DNA of 64,000 nucleotides from Bosea vaviloviae (GTDB taxonomy: Bacteria; Pseudomonadota; Alphaproteobacteria; Rhizobiales; Beijerinckiaceae): contig NZ_CP017147.1 of assembly GCF_001741865.1 (NCBI RefSeq), positions 957,001 through 1,021,000 of the forward strand. The letters run 5' to 3'. Made by a program: the position numbers and the translations under genes. Positions 44,877 to 53,444 of the stretch are shown in pieces. The notes beneath the pieces are model-generated. The model was not told the origin of the DNA. It saw only the letters and a list, made by a program, of their open reading frames with translations, and searched no databases. Every line of letters starts with the position of its first letter. Within the stretch, counting starts at the first letter, position 1.

Positions 44877-44948
44877 TCACAGGTTGAAGACGCTGCATGG
44901 CGCCAGCTCGCTATTGTCGATCGAGCCGGTCGCGATCAGCACGCCACC
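44877..44948 (-). pseudogene. Remnant of the 3' end of truB
   Basis: 72 bases that code, in frame and with a TGA stop, for [23 protein letters not shown]. The end of intact truB is [23 protein letters not shown]: 19 of 23 residues identical, and 62 of 69 bases match over 44881-44949 versus 48291-48359. The remnant begins immediately after the TAG of the second ABC permease, in the same frame. It has no start and cannot be expressed as a protein by itself except by read-through. Confidence 0.93.
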
Positions 44949-45791
44949 CTATTTCACGGCGCCCTGCGTCATCCCGGCGATGAATTGGCGCGATAGCACG
45001 ATGTAGACCAGCGTGATCGGCAGCGCCGCGATGGTGAGCCCGGCGAACAGCATGCCCCAGTCGGTCGCGTACTCGCCGATGAATGTGGTCAGGCCCTGAG
45101 GCAGCGTCTTTCGCGCATCGCTCTGGATGAAGATCAGCGGGAAGAAGAAATCGTTCCAGACCGGCACGGCATTGTGGATGCCCGCGATCACCAGAGGCGG
45201 CTTGCACAAGGGCAGCATGATCGACCACATGATGCGCGGCTCGGAGGCGCCGTCGATGCGGGCGGCATCCTCGAGTTCGCCCGGTAAGGTGCGCAGGAAG
45301 CCGGTCATGATGAAGACGGTCGATGGCAGCCCCATCGCGGCATAGATCAGGATCAGCGAGAGCCGCGAATCGATCAGCCCGAGCCCGTTCATCTGGACGA
45401 AGAGCGGGATGATCGCGAGCTTCAGCGGCAGCATCAGCCCGGCAAGGAAGATCAGGAAGATCGGCGTCGCCAGCGCAAACCGGTAGCGTGCAATCGCATA
45501 GGCCGCCATCGTCCCCAGTACCAGGATCAGCGCGACCGAGACGCCCGTGACCAGGATCGAATTGCCGAGATAGCGCAGGAAATTGGCTTCCTCGACGATA
45601 CGGACGAAATTGTCGACATGGCTGAAATCTGGCGGCGCGAAGGGCCTGGCGAAGATCTCCGCCGTCGGCTTGAAGGCAGCGAACACCATGATCACGATCG
45701 GGTAGAGCATCAACGCTGAGTTCAGGATCAGCACGAGCTGGACCATGCCGGCGCTGGCAAGATCGCCGGGACGAGCGAACCAGCGCGTCAC
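44949..45791 (-). CDS. Carbohydrate ABC transporter permease 2 (MalG-like)
   Basis: A 280-aa inner-membrane subunit with about six helices. The cytoplasmic EAA loop is EDAARIDGASEPRIMWSIMLPLCKPPLV. GTG start overlaps the stop of permease 1 by four bases. The N-terminus VTRWFARPGDLASAGMVQLVLILNSALMLYPIVIMVF fits the MalG type. The TAG stop directly abuts the truB remnant, so the insertion end coincides with the gene end. Confidence 0.92.
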   Translation of the reverse strand: MTRWFARPGDLASAGMVQLVLILNSALMLYPIVIMVFAAFKPTAEIFARPFAPPDFSHVDNFVRIVEEANFLRYLGNSILVTGVSVALILVLGTMAAYAIARYRFALATPIFLIFLAGLMLPLKLAIIPLFVQMNGLGLIDSRLSLILIYAAMGLPSTVFIMTGFLRTLPGELEDAARIDGASEPRIMWSIMLPLCKPPLVIAGIHNAVPVWNDFFFPLIFIQSDARKTLPQGLTTFIGEYATDWGMLFAGLTIAALPITLVYIVLSRQFIAGMTQGAVK

Positions 45792-46711
45792 AGCGCGATC
45801 TCGCGTCGGCGCAGACGAATAGTTGCCGCCGTCGCGACAGCCGCCATGAACAGGAAGAGCAGTGTCGCCAAGGCCGAACCATGGCCAAAATCCTGAACGC
45901 TGGCACTCTGGTTGCCGAAGGCGAGGCGGTAGAACACGAGGCCGAGCACATCGGTCGAACCGAAGGGCGAACCTTCGAGACCGGTCATCAGATAGGGCAG
46001 CTCGAACCAGTTGAAGGCGCCGATGAAGAGCAGGGTGAAGGTCACCGTCGCGCTCGGCGCCGCCAGTGGCCAGACGATGCGGCGCAGAACCTGGATCTGG
46101 CTCGCTCCATCGAGTTCGGCGCTTTCCAGGACCTCGCGCGGAATGCGCTGCATGCCCGCAAGGAAGACCAGCGTCGGGAAGCCGATCCAGTGCCAGGCAT
46201 TGGCGAAGATCAGGGCGGCAAGCGCGGTGCGGCTGTCGCCCAGCCAAGGCAGAGCGAGGCTGCCCAGCCCCGCCGCGTTCAGCGCGCCGTTCACTGCGCC
46301 AAAATTCGGATGAAGCAGCAGCTTCCAGAGGAAGGCGACGATCACGCTCGACAGGATGACAGGCAGGAAGACAGCGACCCGGTGAAAGCGAAAGCCGAAG
46401 GGCTCGCGGTGCAAGAACCAGGCGAGCAGAAAGCCGCCGCCGTTCTGCACCACGAGCAGGGCCGCGAGCACGATCAGGTTGTGTCCGAAGGCGCGCATGA
46501 TCGGCTGCGCGTAATGCGGCTTCGTGAACAGGTCGACGAAATTTTCAAGCCCGACGAAGGCCTCGCGCGACAGGCCATGCCACGCGAAGAAGGCGTAAGA
46601 GAACGCTGACAGGATCGGATAGACCACGAACACCGCCATCACCGCCAGAGGCGGCGTGACGAGGAACGTCACCCAGACCCGGTGGCGGGTGGCCGAACCC
46701 ATATCCGACAT
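45788..46711 (-). CDS. Carbohydrate ABC transporter permease 1 (MalF-like)
   Basis: A 307-aa inner-membrane subunit with about six helices (WVTFLVTPPLAVMAVFVVYPILSAFSYAFFAWHGL at the N-terminus). The EAA loop is ESAELDGASQIQVLRRIVWPLAAPSATV. It lies seven bases after the binding-protein gene. Substrate is presumed a sugar or sugar alcohol from family membership. Confidence 0.93.
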   Translation of the reverse strand: MSDMGSATRHRVWVTFLVTPPLAVMAVFVVYPILSAFSYAFFAWHGLSREAFVGLENFVDLFTKPHYAQPIMRAFGHNLIVLAALLVVQNGGGFLLAWFLHREPFGFRFHRVAVFLPVILSSVIVAFLWKLLLHPNFGAVNGALNAAGLGSLALPWLGDSRTALAALIFANAWHWIGFPTLVFLAGMQRIPREVLESAELDGASQIQVLRRIVWPLAAPSATVTFTLLFIGAFNWFELPYLMTGLEGSPFGSTDVLGLVFYRLAFGNQSASVQDFGHGSALATLLFLFMAAVATAATIRLRRREIAL

Positions 46712-46718
46712 GGCTCAG

Positions 46719-47984
46719 CTATTTCTTGAACGGCGTATAATAGGTCGCGATGCCCTTGGTGATCTCGGCGCCGACCTCGGCGGGCGTCGTCTGCCCGGCG
46801 AGCATCTTCTGCACGCCAGCTTGCAGCAGCACCGAGCCAGAGGGCTCCTGGTAGCGGAAATGCACCAGCATGAGGTACGACATCGCGTTTTCGTTGAGCT
46901 TCATCACCTGCTGCACTGCCGGCGCCTCAGCTTTGACGCCCTTGATCGGCGAGACGTTCTGCAGAGTGCCGCTCAGCATCGTCCCGAACTCTGGCGTGCC
47001 GAGCCAGCGCACCAGCTTCAGCGCCGCCTCCTTCTTGTCCGTCCTGGCGTTCACGGCATAGCCGCCATCGTAGAAAACGGCGACGAGCGACGGCTCGCCA
47101 GCCTTGGCGGGCGGGGACGCGAAGACGCCAAGCTTGAGGCGCGGATTCTGTTTTTGAAAGGCCGCGACCTCGTAGGAGCCGCCGGCAAACATCGCCGCGC
47201 TGCCGGCGGCGAAGAGCTGCTGCGACGAGGCGTAGTCGATGCCGGAGAAATTCGGCGCGAAATAGTCCTTGAGCTCGTTCAACTTGGTCAGCGCGCCGAC
47301 GAAGCGCGGATCGGTGAAATCGGCCTTGCCCGAAAGCAGGTCGGCCTCGAACTCCTTGCCGAGCAGGGATGAGAGCAGCGCCTGAACGATGGTCTCATTC
47401 TGCCAGGCTGTGGCGGTGCCGTTGGCGAACGGCGTCACACCCTTGGCCTTGAGAGCCTTGCACAGGGCCACGAGTTCGTCCCAGCTTCCGGGCGGGGTGA
47501 CTCCGTGTTTGGCGAAGAGTTCGGTGTTGTAGACCACCAGCATGGTCTGCGAGGCGAAGGGCAGCGCGTAGACCTTGCCGTCGGCGCGCAGGCTCTCGGC
47601 CGCCAGCGCCGAATCGGGGAAATTGGCGGTTTCAGGCGCGTTGGCCTTGTCGAGCGCCATGAGATAACCGGGCCTGGCGATGCTCTCGAGATTGCCATAG
47701 GCCCGCACCTGCATCACATCGGGCCCGCGCCCTCCCGCCAGCGCCGTCGACAGGATGGTCTGGTAGTTGGCGGGCTCGAAGCCCTCGAATCTGACCTTGA
47801 TGCCGGGATTGGCCTTTTCGAAGGCCTGGAAGAACGTTTGATACGCCGCGCGATCCTCCTGACGCCAGGTCCAGAAAGTCAGCTCCGTCTGCGCGGAGGC
47901 GATACCGGAGAGTCCGCCGACAAGCGCGACAATGGCCGCGGCGGCGATGCTGAGGCGGCGAGCGATCGCGATCATGGTTTTCAT
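46719..47984 (-). CDS. Sugar ABC transporter substrate-binding protein
   Basis: A 421-aa periplasmic family-1 binding protein. The signal peptide runs through about residue 31 (MKTMIAIARRLSIAAAAIVALVGGLSGIASAQ). Mature blocks are LTFWTWRQEDRAAYQTFFQAFEKANPGIKVRFEGF and ALAGGRGPDVMQVRAYGNLESIA. First gene of a three-gene operon without an ATPase gene; a MalK-type subunit must come from elsewhere. Sugar specificity cannot be read from the sequence. Confidence 0.93.
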   Translation of the reverse strand: MKTMIAIARRLSIAAAAIVALVGGLSGIASAQTELTFWTWRQEDRAAYQTFFQAFEKANPGIKVRFEGFEPANYQTILSTALAGGRGPDVMQVRAYGNLESIARPGYLMALDKANAPETANFPDSALAAESLRADGKVYALPFASQTMLVVYNTELFAKHGVTPPGSWDELVALCKALKAKGVTPFANGTATAWQNETIVQALLSSLLGKEFEADLLSGKADFTDPRFVGALTKLNELKDYFAPNFSGIDYASSQQLFAAGSAAMFAGGSYEVAAFQKQNPRLKLGVFASPPAKAGEPSLVAVFYDGGYAVNARTDKKEAALKLVRWLGTPEFGTMLSGTLQNVSPIKGVKAEAPAVQQVMKLNENAMSYLMLVHFRYQEPSGSVLLQAGVQKMLAGQTTPAEVGAEITKGIATYYTPFKK

Positions 47985-48093
47985 CCCCTGACGTCGGGCC
48001 GCATCTGGTCGCGCAGCGCCGGCTCTATGGTCTCTAACAGGTCTGCCCGCTCCAATCTATTTTGGCCGCTCGGCCGATGCAATCGGGATTCAG

Positions 48094-48158
48094 AGCAGAA
48101 CGTTTTCCAGCGAAGTGGGCACCGGTTCGCGTGAAGAAAACGCGTCAAAACAAAGAGC
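48094..48158. repeat. GGTTCGCGTGAAGAAAACG-type dispersed repeat
   Basis: Contains AACGTTTTCC, AAGTGGGCACCGGTTCGCG and GAAGAAAACGCGTC, a familiar layout in rhizobial intergenic repeats, with GTTTTC complementary to GAAAAC. AAGTGGGnACCGG is shared with the copies at 4731 and 25142. Confidence 0.6.
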
Positions 48159-48198
48159 TAGAGCCGTTTGCGATCCAGTTGGATCGAAAACGGCTCTA
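48159..48198. repeat. Palindrome of the GATCCAGT-core family
   Basis: Arms TAGAGCCGTTT / AAACGGCTCTA enclose a second pairing CGATCC / GGATCG around AGTT. The centre matches the repeat at 13890-13925; the outer arms differ. Confidence 0.75.
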
Positions 48199-48228
48199 GA
48201 GCGCAGCAAGACCAGTTCGAGACCACAA

Positions 48229-48262
48229 ACGCCGCCAGACATGCAACGCCGCCAGACATGCA
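48229..48262. repeat. 17-bp perfect tandem duplication
   Basis: ACGCCGCCAGACATGCA occurs twice head to tail, directly upstream (in truB direction, downstream) of the truB stop. Recent duplication. Confidence 0.85.
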
Positions 48263-48286
48263 ATGTTGTCAGAAAATGACCGGAAA

Positions 48287-49246
48287 TTACAGGTTGAAGA
48301 CGCGGTGCGGCACCAGCTCGCCATTGTCGATCGAGCCGGTCGCGATCAGCACGCCGCCCGAGGTCGCGTAGACGGCCTGCGCTTCGACCGGTGCGTCGCG
48401 CCCGCGCAGCAGCACGCTCTGGCCGCGCTTCAGGCGCAGCGCCGCGTCGCGATGGACGACGATCTCGGGGATCAGCGACAGCGCGGTCTTCACCGGCAGG
48501 AGCGCGGCGGTCGCCGCCTCCGGGCTCTCGCGCAGGCTCTCGACACTGGCAGCATCCGCGACGCTGAACGGGCCGACACGGGTGCGCCGGAGATGGGCGA
48601 CATGCCCCAGGCAGCCGAGCGCCAGGCCGAGATCGCGTGCGATCGCCCGCACATAGGTGCCCTTGCCGCATTCGGCCTCGAAGGTCGTGGTCTCGGCGCT
48701 GTGGCTGACGATGCGCAGCGCGTCGATCTCGACGGGGCGTGCCTGCAGCGTCACCTCCTCGCCCTCGCGGGCGAGATCATAGGCACGCTCGCCGGCGATC
48801 TTGATGGCGGAGTATTTCGGCGGCACCTGCTGGATCGTGCCGGTGAAGCGCGGCAGCAGCGCGGTGATCGCGGCTTCCTCCGGACGGGTTTCCGAAGTGG
48901 CGATGACCTTGCCCTCGGTATCGTCGGTGTCGGTCTGTGAGCCCCAGGCGACGGTGAACTGATAGGCCTTGCGCCCGTCCATGACGAAGGGAACGGTCTT
49001 GGTCGCCTCGCCGAGTGCGATCGGCAGCAGGCCCGAGGCGAGCGGATCGAGCGTGCCGGCATGGCCGGCCTTCTTGGCCGAGAAAGCGCGCTTCACCACG
49101 CTGACGGCATGGGTCGAGGTCATGCCGACGGGCTTGTCGAGCACGACCCAGCCATGCACGTCGCGCTTCTTCGGGCGCGGCGTAAAGCTGCGACCTTCGT
49201 CCTGCGCCGGCAGGGCGGCGTCTTCGGCAGCGGCGACCTCACTCAT
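48287..49246 (-). CDS. truB: tRNA pseudouridine-55 synthase
   Basis: Makes pseudouridine-55 in the T-loop of tRNAs; 319 aa. The catalytic Asp is in [81 protein letters not shown] and RSIARDLG-type [35 protein letters not shown] are standard. It overlaps rbfA by eight bases. The 3' end has a divergent copy at 44877-44948. Confidence 0.96.
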   Translation of the reverse strand: MSEVAAAEDAALPAQDEGRSFTPRPKKRDVHGWVVLDKPVGMTSTHAVSVVKRAFSAKKAGHAGTLDPLASGLLPIALGEATKTVPFVMDGRKAYQFTVAWGSQTDTDDTEGKVIATSETRPEEAAITALLPRFTGTIQQVPPKYSAIKIAGERAYDLAREGEEVTLQARPVEIDALRIVSHSAETTTFEAECGKGTYVRAIARDLGLALGCLGHVAHLRRTRVGPFSVADAASVESLRESPEAATAALLPVKTALSLIPEIVVHRDAALRLKRGQSVLLRGRDAPVEAQAVYATSGGVLIATGSIDNGELVPHRVFNL

Positions 49247-49688
49247 CGTCCTGCCCTCCCTCGTCCTGGTTCGGGTGGTCCTGTTGGATCCGTAGCGGCT
49301 GCTTCAGGATGTCCCGGCGCACCTTGTCGGAATAAAGCAGCGCATCGACGCGCTCGGCCTCGGCGAAGCTCTCATCCTGCAGGAAGCGGACATCGGGCGC
49401 GTATTTTAGGTTCACCCGATGGGCGATCTCGCCGCGGATATAGCGCTTATGGGCGGTCAGCGCCTTGAGCACCGGCTTCACGTCACCACCGCCGAGCGGC
49501 ATGATGTAGCAGGTCGCGAGCTTCAGATCGGTTGAAAGGCGCACCTCGGGCACGGTGATGACGTGCTTGGCGAGGACATCGTCATGGATGTCGCCGCGCG
49601 CGAGCAACTCGGCGATGGCGTGGCGGATCAGTTCGCCGATGCGCAACTGCCGCTGCGAGGGGCCGGACGGTTTTGCTGGTCTTGCCAT
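49239..49688 (-). CDS. rbfA: Ribosome-binding factor A
   Basis: A 149-aa 30S maturation factor with a KH-like fold. Blocks are [53 protein letters not shown] and [37 protein letters not shown]. The ATG at 49688 ([14 protein letters not shown]) is the family start; an upstream in-frame ATG falls within a repeat. Overlaps truB by eight bases; translation is probably coupled. Confidence 0.95.
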   Translation of the reverse strand: MARPAKPSGPSQRQLRIGELIRHAIAELLARGDIHDDVLAKHVITVPEVRLSTDLKLATCYIMPLGGGDVKPVLKALTAHKRYIRGEIAHRVNLKYAPDVRFLQDESFAEAERVDALLYSDKVRRDILKQPLRIQQDHPNQDEGGQDDE

Positions 49689-49721
49689 GGTTCTCGTTCT
49701 CCGGGATCGGACCGGATTAAA

Positions 49722-49819
49722 CGTCATGGCCGGGCTTGACCCGGCCATCTCTTGAAGGATGAGGCGCTGGACGGCGCTCTTTTCGTCACGAGATGGCCGG
49801 GTCAAGCCCGGCCATGACG
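49722..49819. repeat. Perfect 30-bp inverted repeat between infB and rbfA
   Basis: The arm at 49722-49751 (CGTCATGGCCGGGCTTGACC...) and that at 49790-49819 are exact reverse complements for 30 bases, around a 38-base spacer. Each arm itself contains a GGCCGGG / CCCGGCC hairpin. It fills most of the gap in an operon that is normally continuous. Confidence 0.92.
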
Positions 49820-49844
49820 CGCTTCCTTGGGGAAGCGGCTGCTT

Positions 49845-52706
49845 TTACAGCGTCCGCTTGATCTCTTCGACGCGGTAGCACTCGATGACGTCGCCCGGGC
49901 GCATGTCCTGGTAGTTCTCGAAGGACATGCCGCATTCCTGGCCGGCCACGACTTCCTTGGCGTCGTCCTTGAAGCGCTTGAGCTGGGCGAGCTTGCCCTC
50001 GTGAACCACGACATTGTCGCGGATCAGGCGGACATTGGCGCCGCGCTCGATCGTGCCGTCGGTGACGCGGCAGCCGGCGATCTTGCCGACCTTCGAGACA
50101 GCGAAGATCTCGAGGATCTGCGCATTGCCGAGCATGGTTTCGCGGAGCGTCGGAGCAAGCAGGCCCGACATCGCCGCCTTAACATCATCCACGAGGTTGT
50201 AGATGATGTTGTAGTAGCGGATCTCGACGCCGGCCCGTTCGGCCGCCTCGCGCGCTTCCTTATGGGCGCGCACGTTGAAGCCGATCACGGCAGCGCCCGA
50301 AGCCTGGGCCAGCGTGATGTCGGATTCGGTGATGCCGCCGACGCCCGACTGCAGCACACGGGCGCGCACCTCGTCGTTGCCGACTTTTTCCAGTGTTCCC
50401 ACAATGGCTTCGACCGAACCCTGCACGTCGCCCTTGACGACGAGCGGGAATTCTTTGCGGCCAGCGCCTTCCTTGAGGTCGCGCATCATGTCGGCGAGCG
50501 AACGGCCCGCCGCCGAGCCGCCGCCGCGCGCGGCGATGCGGTCGCGCTTCTGGCGCTCACGGTAATCGGTGATCTCGCGGGCGCGCGCCTCGGATTCGAC
50601 CACCGCAACGCGGTCGCCGGCCTCGGGTGTGCCGTTGAAGCCGAGCACCTCGACGGGAAGCGAGGGGGGGGCTTCCTTGATATGAGCCCCGGTGTCGCCG
50701 ATCAGGGCGCGCACGCGGCCCCATTCCGAACCCGCCACGACGATGTCGCCGGTGCGCAGCGTGCCGCGCTGGACAAGCACGGTCGCGACCGGGCCACGGC
50801 CGCGGTCGAGCTTGGCCTCGATCACGGTGCCTTCGGCCGGCCGGTCGGGATTGGCCTTCAGGTCGAGCAGTTCGGCTTGCAGCGCGATGGCTTCGAGCAG
50901 CTTGTCGAGGTTCTTGCCGGTCTTGGCCGAGACCTCGATCTCCAGCGTCTCGCCGCCGAGCGTCTCGACCTGGATCTCGTATTGCAGCAGCTCCGAGCGG
51001 ACCCGCTCGGGGCTGGCATCGGCCTTGTCGATCTTGTTGATCGCCACGATCAGCGGCACGCCGGCCGCCTTGGCGTGATTGATCGCCTCGACCGTCTGCG
51101 GCATGACGCCGTCATCGGCCGCGACCACGAGCACGACGACGTCGGTGACCTTGGCGCCACGGGCGCGCATCGCCGTGAAGGCGGCGTGGCCGGGCGTGTC
51201 GATGAAGGTGACCTGTGCGCCCGACGGCGTCTTCACCTGATAGGCGCCAATATGCTGGGTGATGCCGCCGGCTTCGCCGGTGACGACATGCGTCTGACGG
51301 ATCGCGTCGAGCAACGAGGTCTTGCCGTGGTCGACATGGCCCATGATGGTGACGACGGCCGGACGCGGGAGAAGCGTGTCCTCGGGATCGGCTATGTCGA
51401 ACAGGCCGCCTTCGACGTCGGAATCGGCGACGCGCTTGACGGTGTGACCCATTTCCTCGGCCACGAGCTGGGCCGTGTCCGCGTCGATCACATCGGTGAT
51501 CTTGTGCATCGCGCCCTGCTTCATCAGCAGGCGGATGACATCGACGCCACGCTCGGTCATGCGGTTGGCGAGTTCCTGGATGGTGATCGTCTCGGGAACG
51601 ATCACCTCGCGCATCACGCGCTCCTTGGCGACGTCCGAGGCGCGGTGCCCGGTCATGCGCTGGACACGACGACGGAAGGCCGCGACCGAGCGCGTGCGCT
51701 CGTCGTCGCCGCCGGTCGCGGTCGACAGCGTCAGGCGGCCACGCGGCTTCTCGCCGACCTTGGGAGTCTTTGGCGCGGGCACGGGTGCGCCACGCGGCGG
51801 ACCGCCGGCAAAGCCGCCGGGACGACGGAACGCGGGACGCGCCTCAGCGTCATCGGGACGGCTGCGCGGCGCTGCCGTGGAGGGCGCCTGGCGCGTGGGC
51901 CGGGTGATGGCTGGCTCGGCCGGTGCAGTCGTATCGACCGGGCGCGGCGGGCGCGGGGTGTCGAGGCGCGGCGGGCGCGAGTCCAGACGGGGCGGGCGAG
52001 CACCGATATCGCGCATCGGTGTACGCGGGGCGAAATCGGGACGCGGACCGGAAGGAGCCGGACGGGGCGCCTGGGCGTAAGCAGGCGCCGGGGCTGCCGG
52101 CGAAGCCGCCGGGCTATCGCCTTGCGGAGCGGGCGCGGCGTCACGCGGCGGCTGGGGGGATGCCGGACGCGGAGCCTGCTGCTCGTCATGCATGCGCTGG
52201 CGAGCAGCGCTTTCGGCGCGGCGCTTGTGATCGTCTTCCTGGCGGCGACGCTCTTCTTCCTCGCGCTGGCGGGCAAGGGCGGCTTCGCGCTCCTGGCGCT
52301 CGCGTTCGATCACGACGGCGCGCTGGCGCGCTTCGTCCTCGGCGATGCGGCGCGCTTCCGCTTCACGGTCGCGCGAGTCGGAGAGCGCGCGCTGGCGGGC
52401 GTCCTTCTCGTCTTCCGAGAGCGTGCGCAGCAGCATGCTGCCGGCCGGTCGTGTGATGGGTGTAGGCGCCGGAGGAACCGGGCGCGGCGCAGCCTGCTGG
52501 ACCTGAGGCTGAGGGGCGCGCGCGATCGGCGCCTCCTTGACCTCGGGGCCGGCTGCGCGTCGCTTGACCTCGACGACGACCTGCTTCGAGCGCCCATGCG
52601 AGAAGCTCTGCCGGACAGTGCTCTGTTCGACAGGACGCTTCAACGTCAGGGTCTTCGGGGGGCTGACCGTCAAGGTCTTATCGCCCGGGGTCTTGGTATC
52701 GCTCAT
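49845..52706 (-). CDS. infB: Translation initiation factor IF-2
   Basis: GTPase that brings initiator tRNA to the 30S subunit; 953 aa. A long, low-complexity, Arg/Pro/Glu-rich N-terminal region (about 60-330) precedes the IF2 N-domain ([27 protein letters not shown]). The GTPase domain has G1 [18 protein letters not shown] (about 455), G3 [16 protein letters not shown] and G4 NKIDKADA. Domains II to IV follow, ending [28 protein letters not shown]. Starts within the ylxR stop (ATGA). Confidence 0.97.
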   Translation of the reverse strand: MSDTKTPGDKTLTVSPPKTLTLKRPVEQSTVRQSFSHGRSKQVVVEVKRRAAGPEVKEAPIARAPQPQVQQAAPRPVPPAPTPITRPAGSMLLRTLSEDEKDARQRALSDSRDREAEARRIAEDEARQRAVVIERERQEREAALARQREEEERRRQEDDHKRRAESAARQRMHDEQQAPRPASPQPPRDAAPAPQGDSPAASPAAPAPAYAQAPRPAPSGPRPDFAPRTPMRDIGARPPRLDSRPPRLDTPRPPRPVDTTAPAEPAITRPTRQAPSTAAPRSRPDDAEARPAFRRPGGFAGGPPRGAPVPAPKTPKVGEKPRGRLTLSTATGGDDERTRSVAAFRRRVQRMTGHRASDVAKERVMREVIVPETITIQELANRMTERGVDVIRLLMKQGAMHKITDVIDADTAQLVAEEMGHTVKRVADSDVEGGLFDIADPEDTLLPRPAVVTIMGHVDHGKTSLLDAIRQTHVVTGEAGGITQHIGAYQVKTPSGAQVTFIDTPGHAAFTAMRARGAKVTDVVVLVVAADDGVMPQTVEAINHAKAAGVPLIVAINKIDKADASPERVRSELLQYEIQVETLGGETLEIEVSAKTGKNLDKLLEAIALQAELLDLKANPDRPAEGTVIEAKLDRGRGPVATVLVQRGTLRTGDIVVAGSEWGRVRALIGDTGAHIKEAPPSLPVEVLGFNGTPEAGDRVAVVESEARAREITDYRERQKRDRIAARGGGSAAGRSLADMMRDLKEGAGRKEFPLVVKGDVQGSVEAIVGTLEKVGNDEVRARVLQSGVGGITESDITLAQASGAAVIGFNVRAHKEAREAAERAGVEIRYYNIIYNLVDDVKAAMSGLLAPTLRETMLGNAQILEIFAVSKVGKIAGCRVTDGTIERGANVRLIRDNVVVHEGKLAQLKRFKDDAKEVVAGQECGMSFENYQDMRPGDVIECYRVEEIKRTL

Positions 52707-53431
52707 TCCGCGTTCGGTCCTGCCGGTTCGGTCGTTTGTTCGTCTAAGGGGTCGGAGTGCGCCGGGTGGTCAGGCTCCGTCGCACCGACATCGTCCGTCC
52801 TGTAGCGGACGAGCCGACGCCAGCGGAAGAGGAAACCCTCGGCCGCCGGACCCGGAGCAAGCGCCGCATGTATCACATGTGCCCGCCCCAACGCCAATTC
52901 CAAATCCGTCGCCGCAAAAATTGCGACGACAGGTGTCTTTCGTACCTTCAAACCCGCGCTTTCGCGGGCAATCTCAGCCCGCTTCAGGGCTTGTCCGATC
53001 TTGCGGCGGCCATCCTCGGCGCCGTCGCTGGCTTCGATCACCGCTGCGCAGCGACCAGATCCGATCACGGCCTCGACCTTGGCGAAGCCGCTCGAGACCA
53101 GCCCGGCCTTGTTGGCCATCGCCAGAGCCTGCAGCGCATCGCGCAGCATCAGGCTATCGATCATCGCGACCAGATCGGCCGGCACGGTGATCTTCGCCTT
53201 GAGCGATCGCTCGAAGGCCTTGCGCTTCACCGCCTCGCTGACGGTCTTGGCGCTCAGGCTCGTCCAGACGCCTCGCCCCGGCAGCTTGCGCCGGAGGTCT
53301 GGCGTCAGGACCCCGTCGGGCCCGACCACGAAGCGGATCAGGTCGTCGGGCGATTTCACCGCCCGGCTCACGACGCAGCTGCGCTCCGGGCCGTCTTTCC
53401 GCGTCTCGCTCATCGAGACAGCCCGTTGCAT
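52703..53431 (-). CDS. ylxR: YlxR-type RNA-binding protein with L7Ae-like C-terminal domain
   Basis: A 242-aa nucleic-acid-binding protein. The YlxR (DUF448) domain is at about 10-85: [45 protein letters not shown]. The second part (about 95-190) resembles ribosomal L7Ae: [28 protein letters not shown]...[17 protein letters not shown]. The two-domain form is usual in alphaproteobacteria. Start is one of two ATGs (53431 or 53413); the first is listed. Between nusA and infB, 13 bases after nusA. Confidence 0.9.
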   Translation of the reverse strand: MQRAVSMSETRKDGPERSCVVSRAVKSPDDLIRFVVGPDGVLTPDLRRKLPGRGVWTSLSAKTVSEAVKRKAFERSLKAKITVPADLVAMIDSLMLRDALQALAMANKAGLVSSGFAKVEAVIGSGRCAAVIEASDGAEDGRRKIGQALKRAEIARESAGLKVRKTPVVAIFAATDLELALGRAHVIHAALAPGPAAEGFLFRWRRLVRYRTDDVGATEPDHPAHSDPLDEQTTEPAGPNAE

Positions 53432-53444
53432 CTGCGTAATCCGC

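Larger units (their letters stand above)
47985..48286. other. 302-bp gap between truB and the ABC operon
   Basis: No gene. It holds the ABC operon promoter region plus repeats: a rhizobial-type stretch (48094-48158, with GTTTTCCAGCG, CACCGGTTCGCGTGAAGAAAACG), a palindrome (48159-48198) and a 17-bp tandem (48229-48262). Confidence 0.6.

Noticed and set aside
49827..52805. 992-codon open frame antisense to infB
   Set aside because: Same cause; the IF-2 gene on the other strand has all its motifs, and the antisense protein is a low-complexity Arg/Gly/Asp-rich product.
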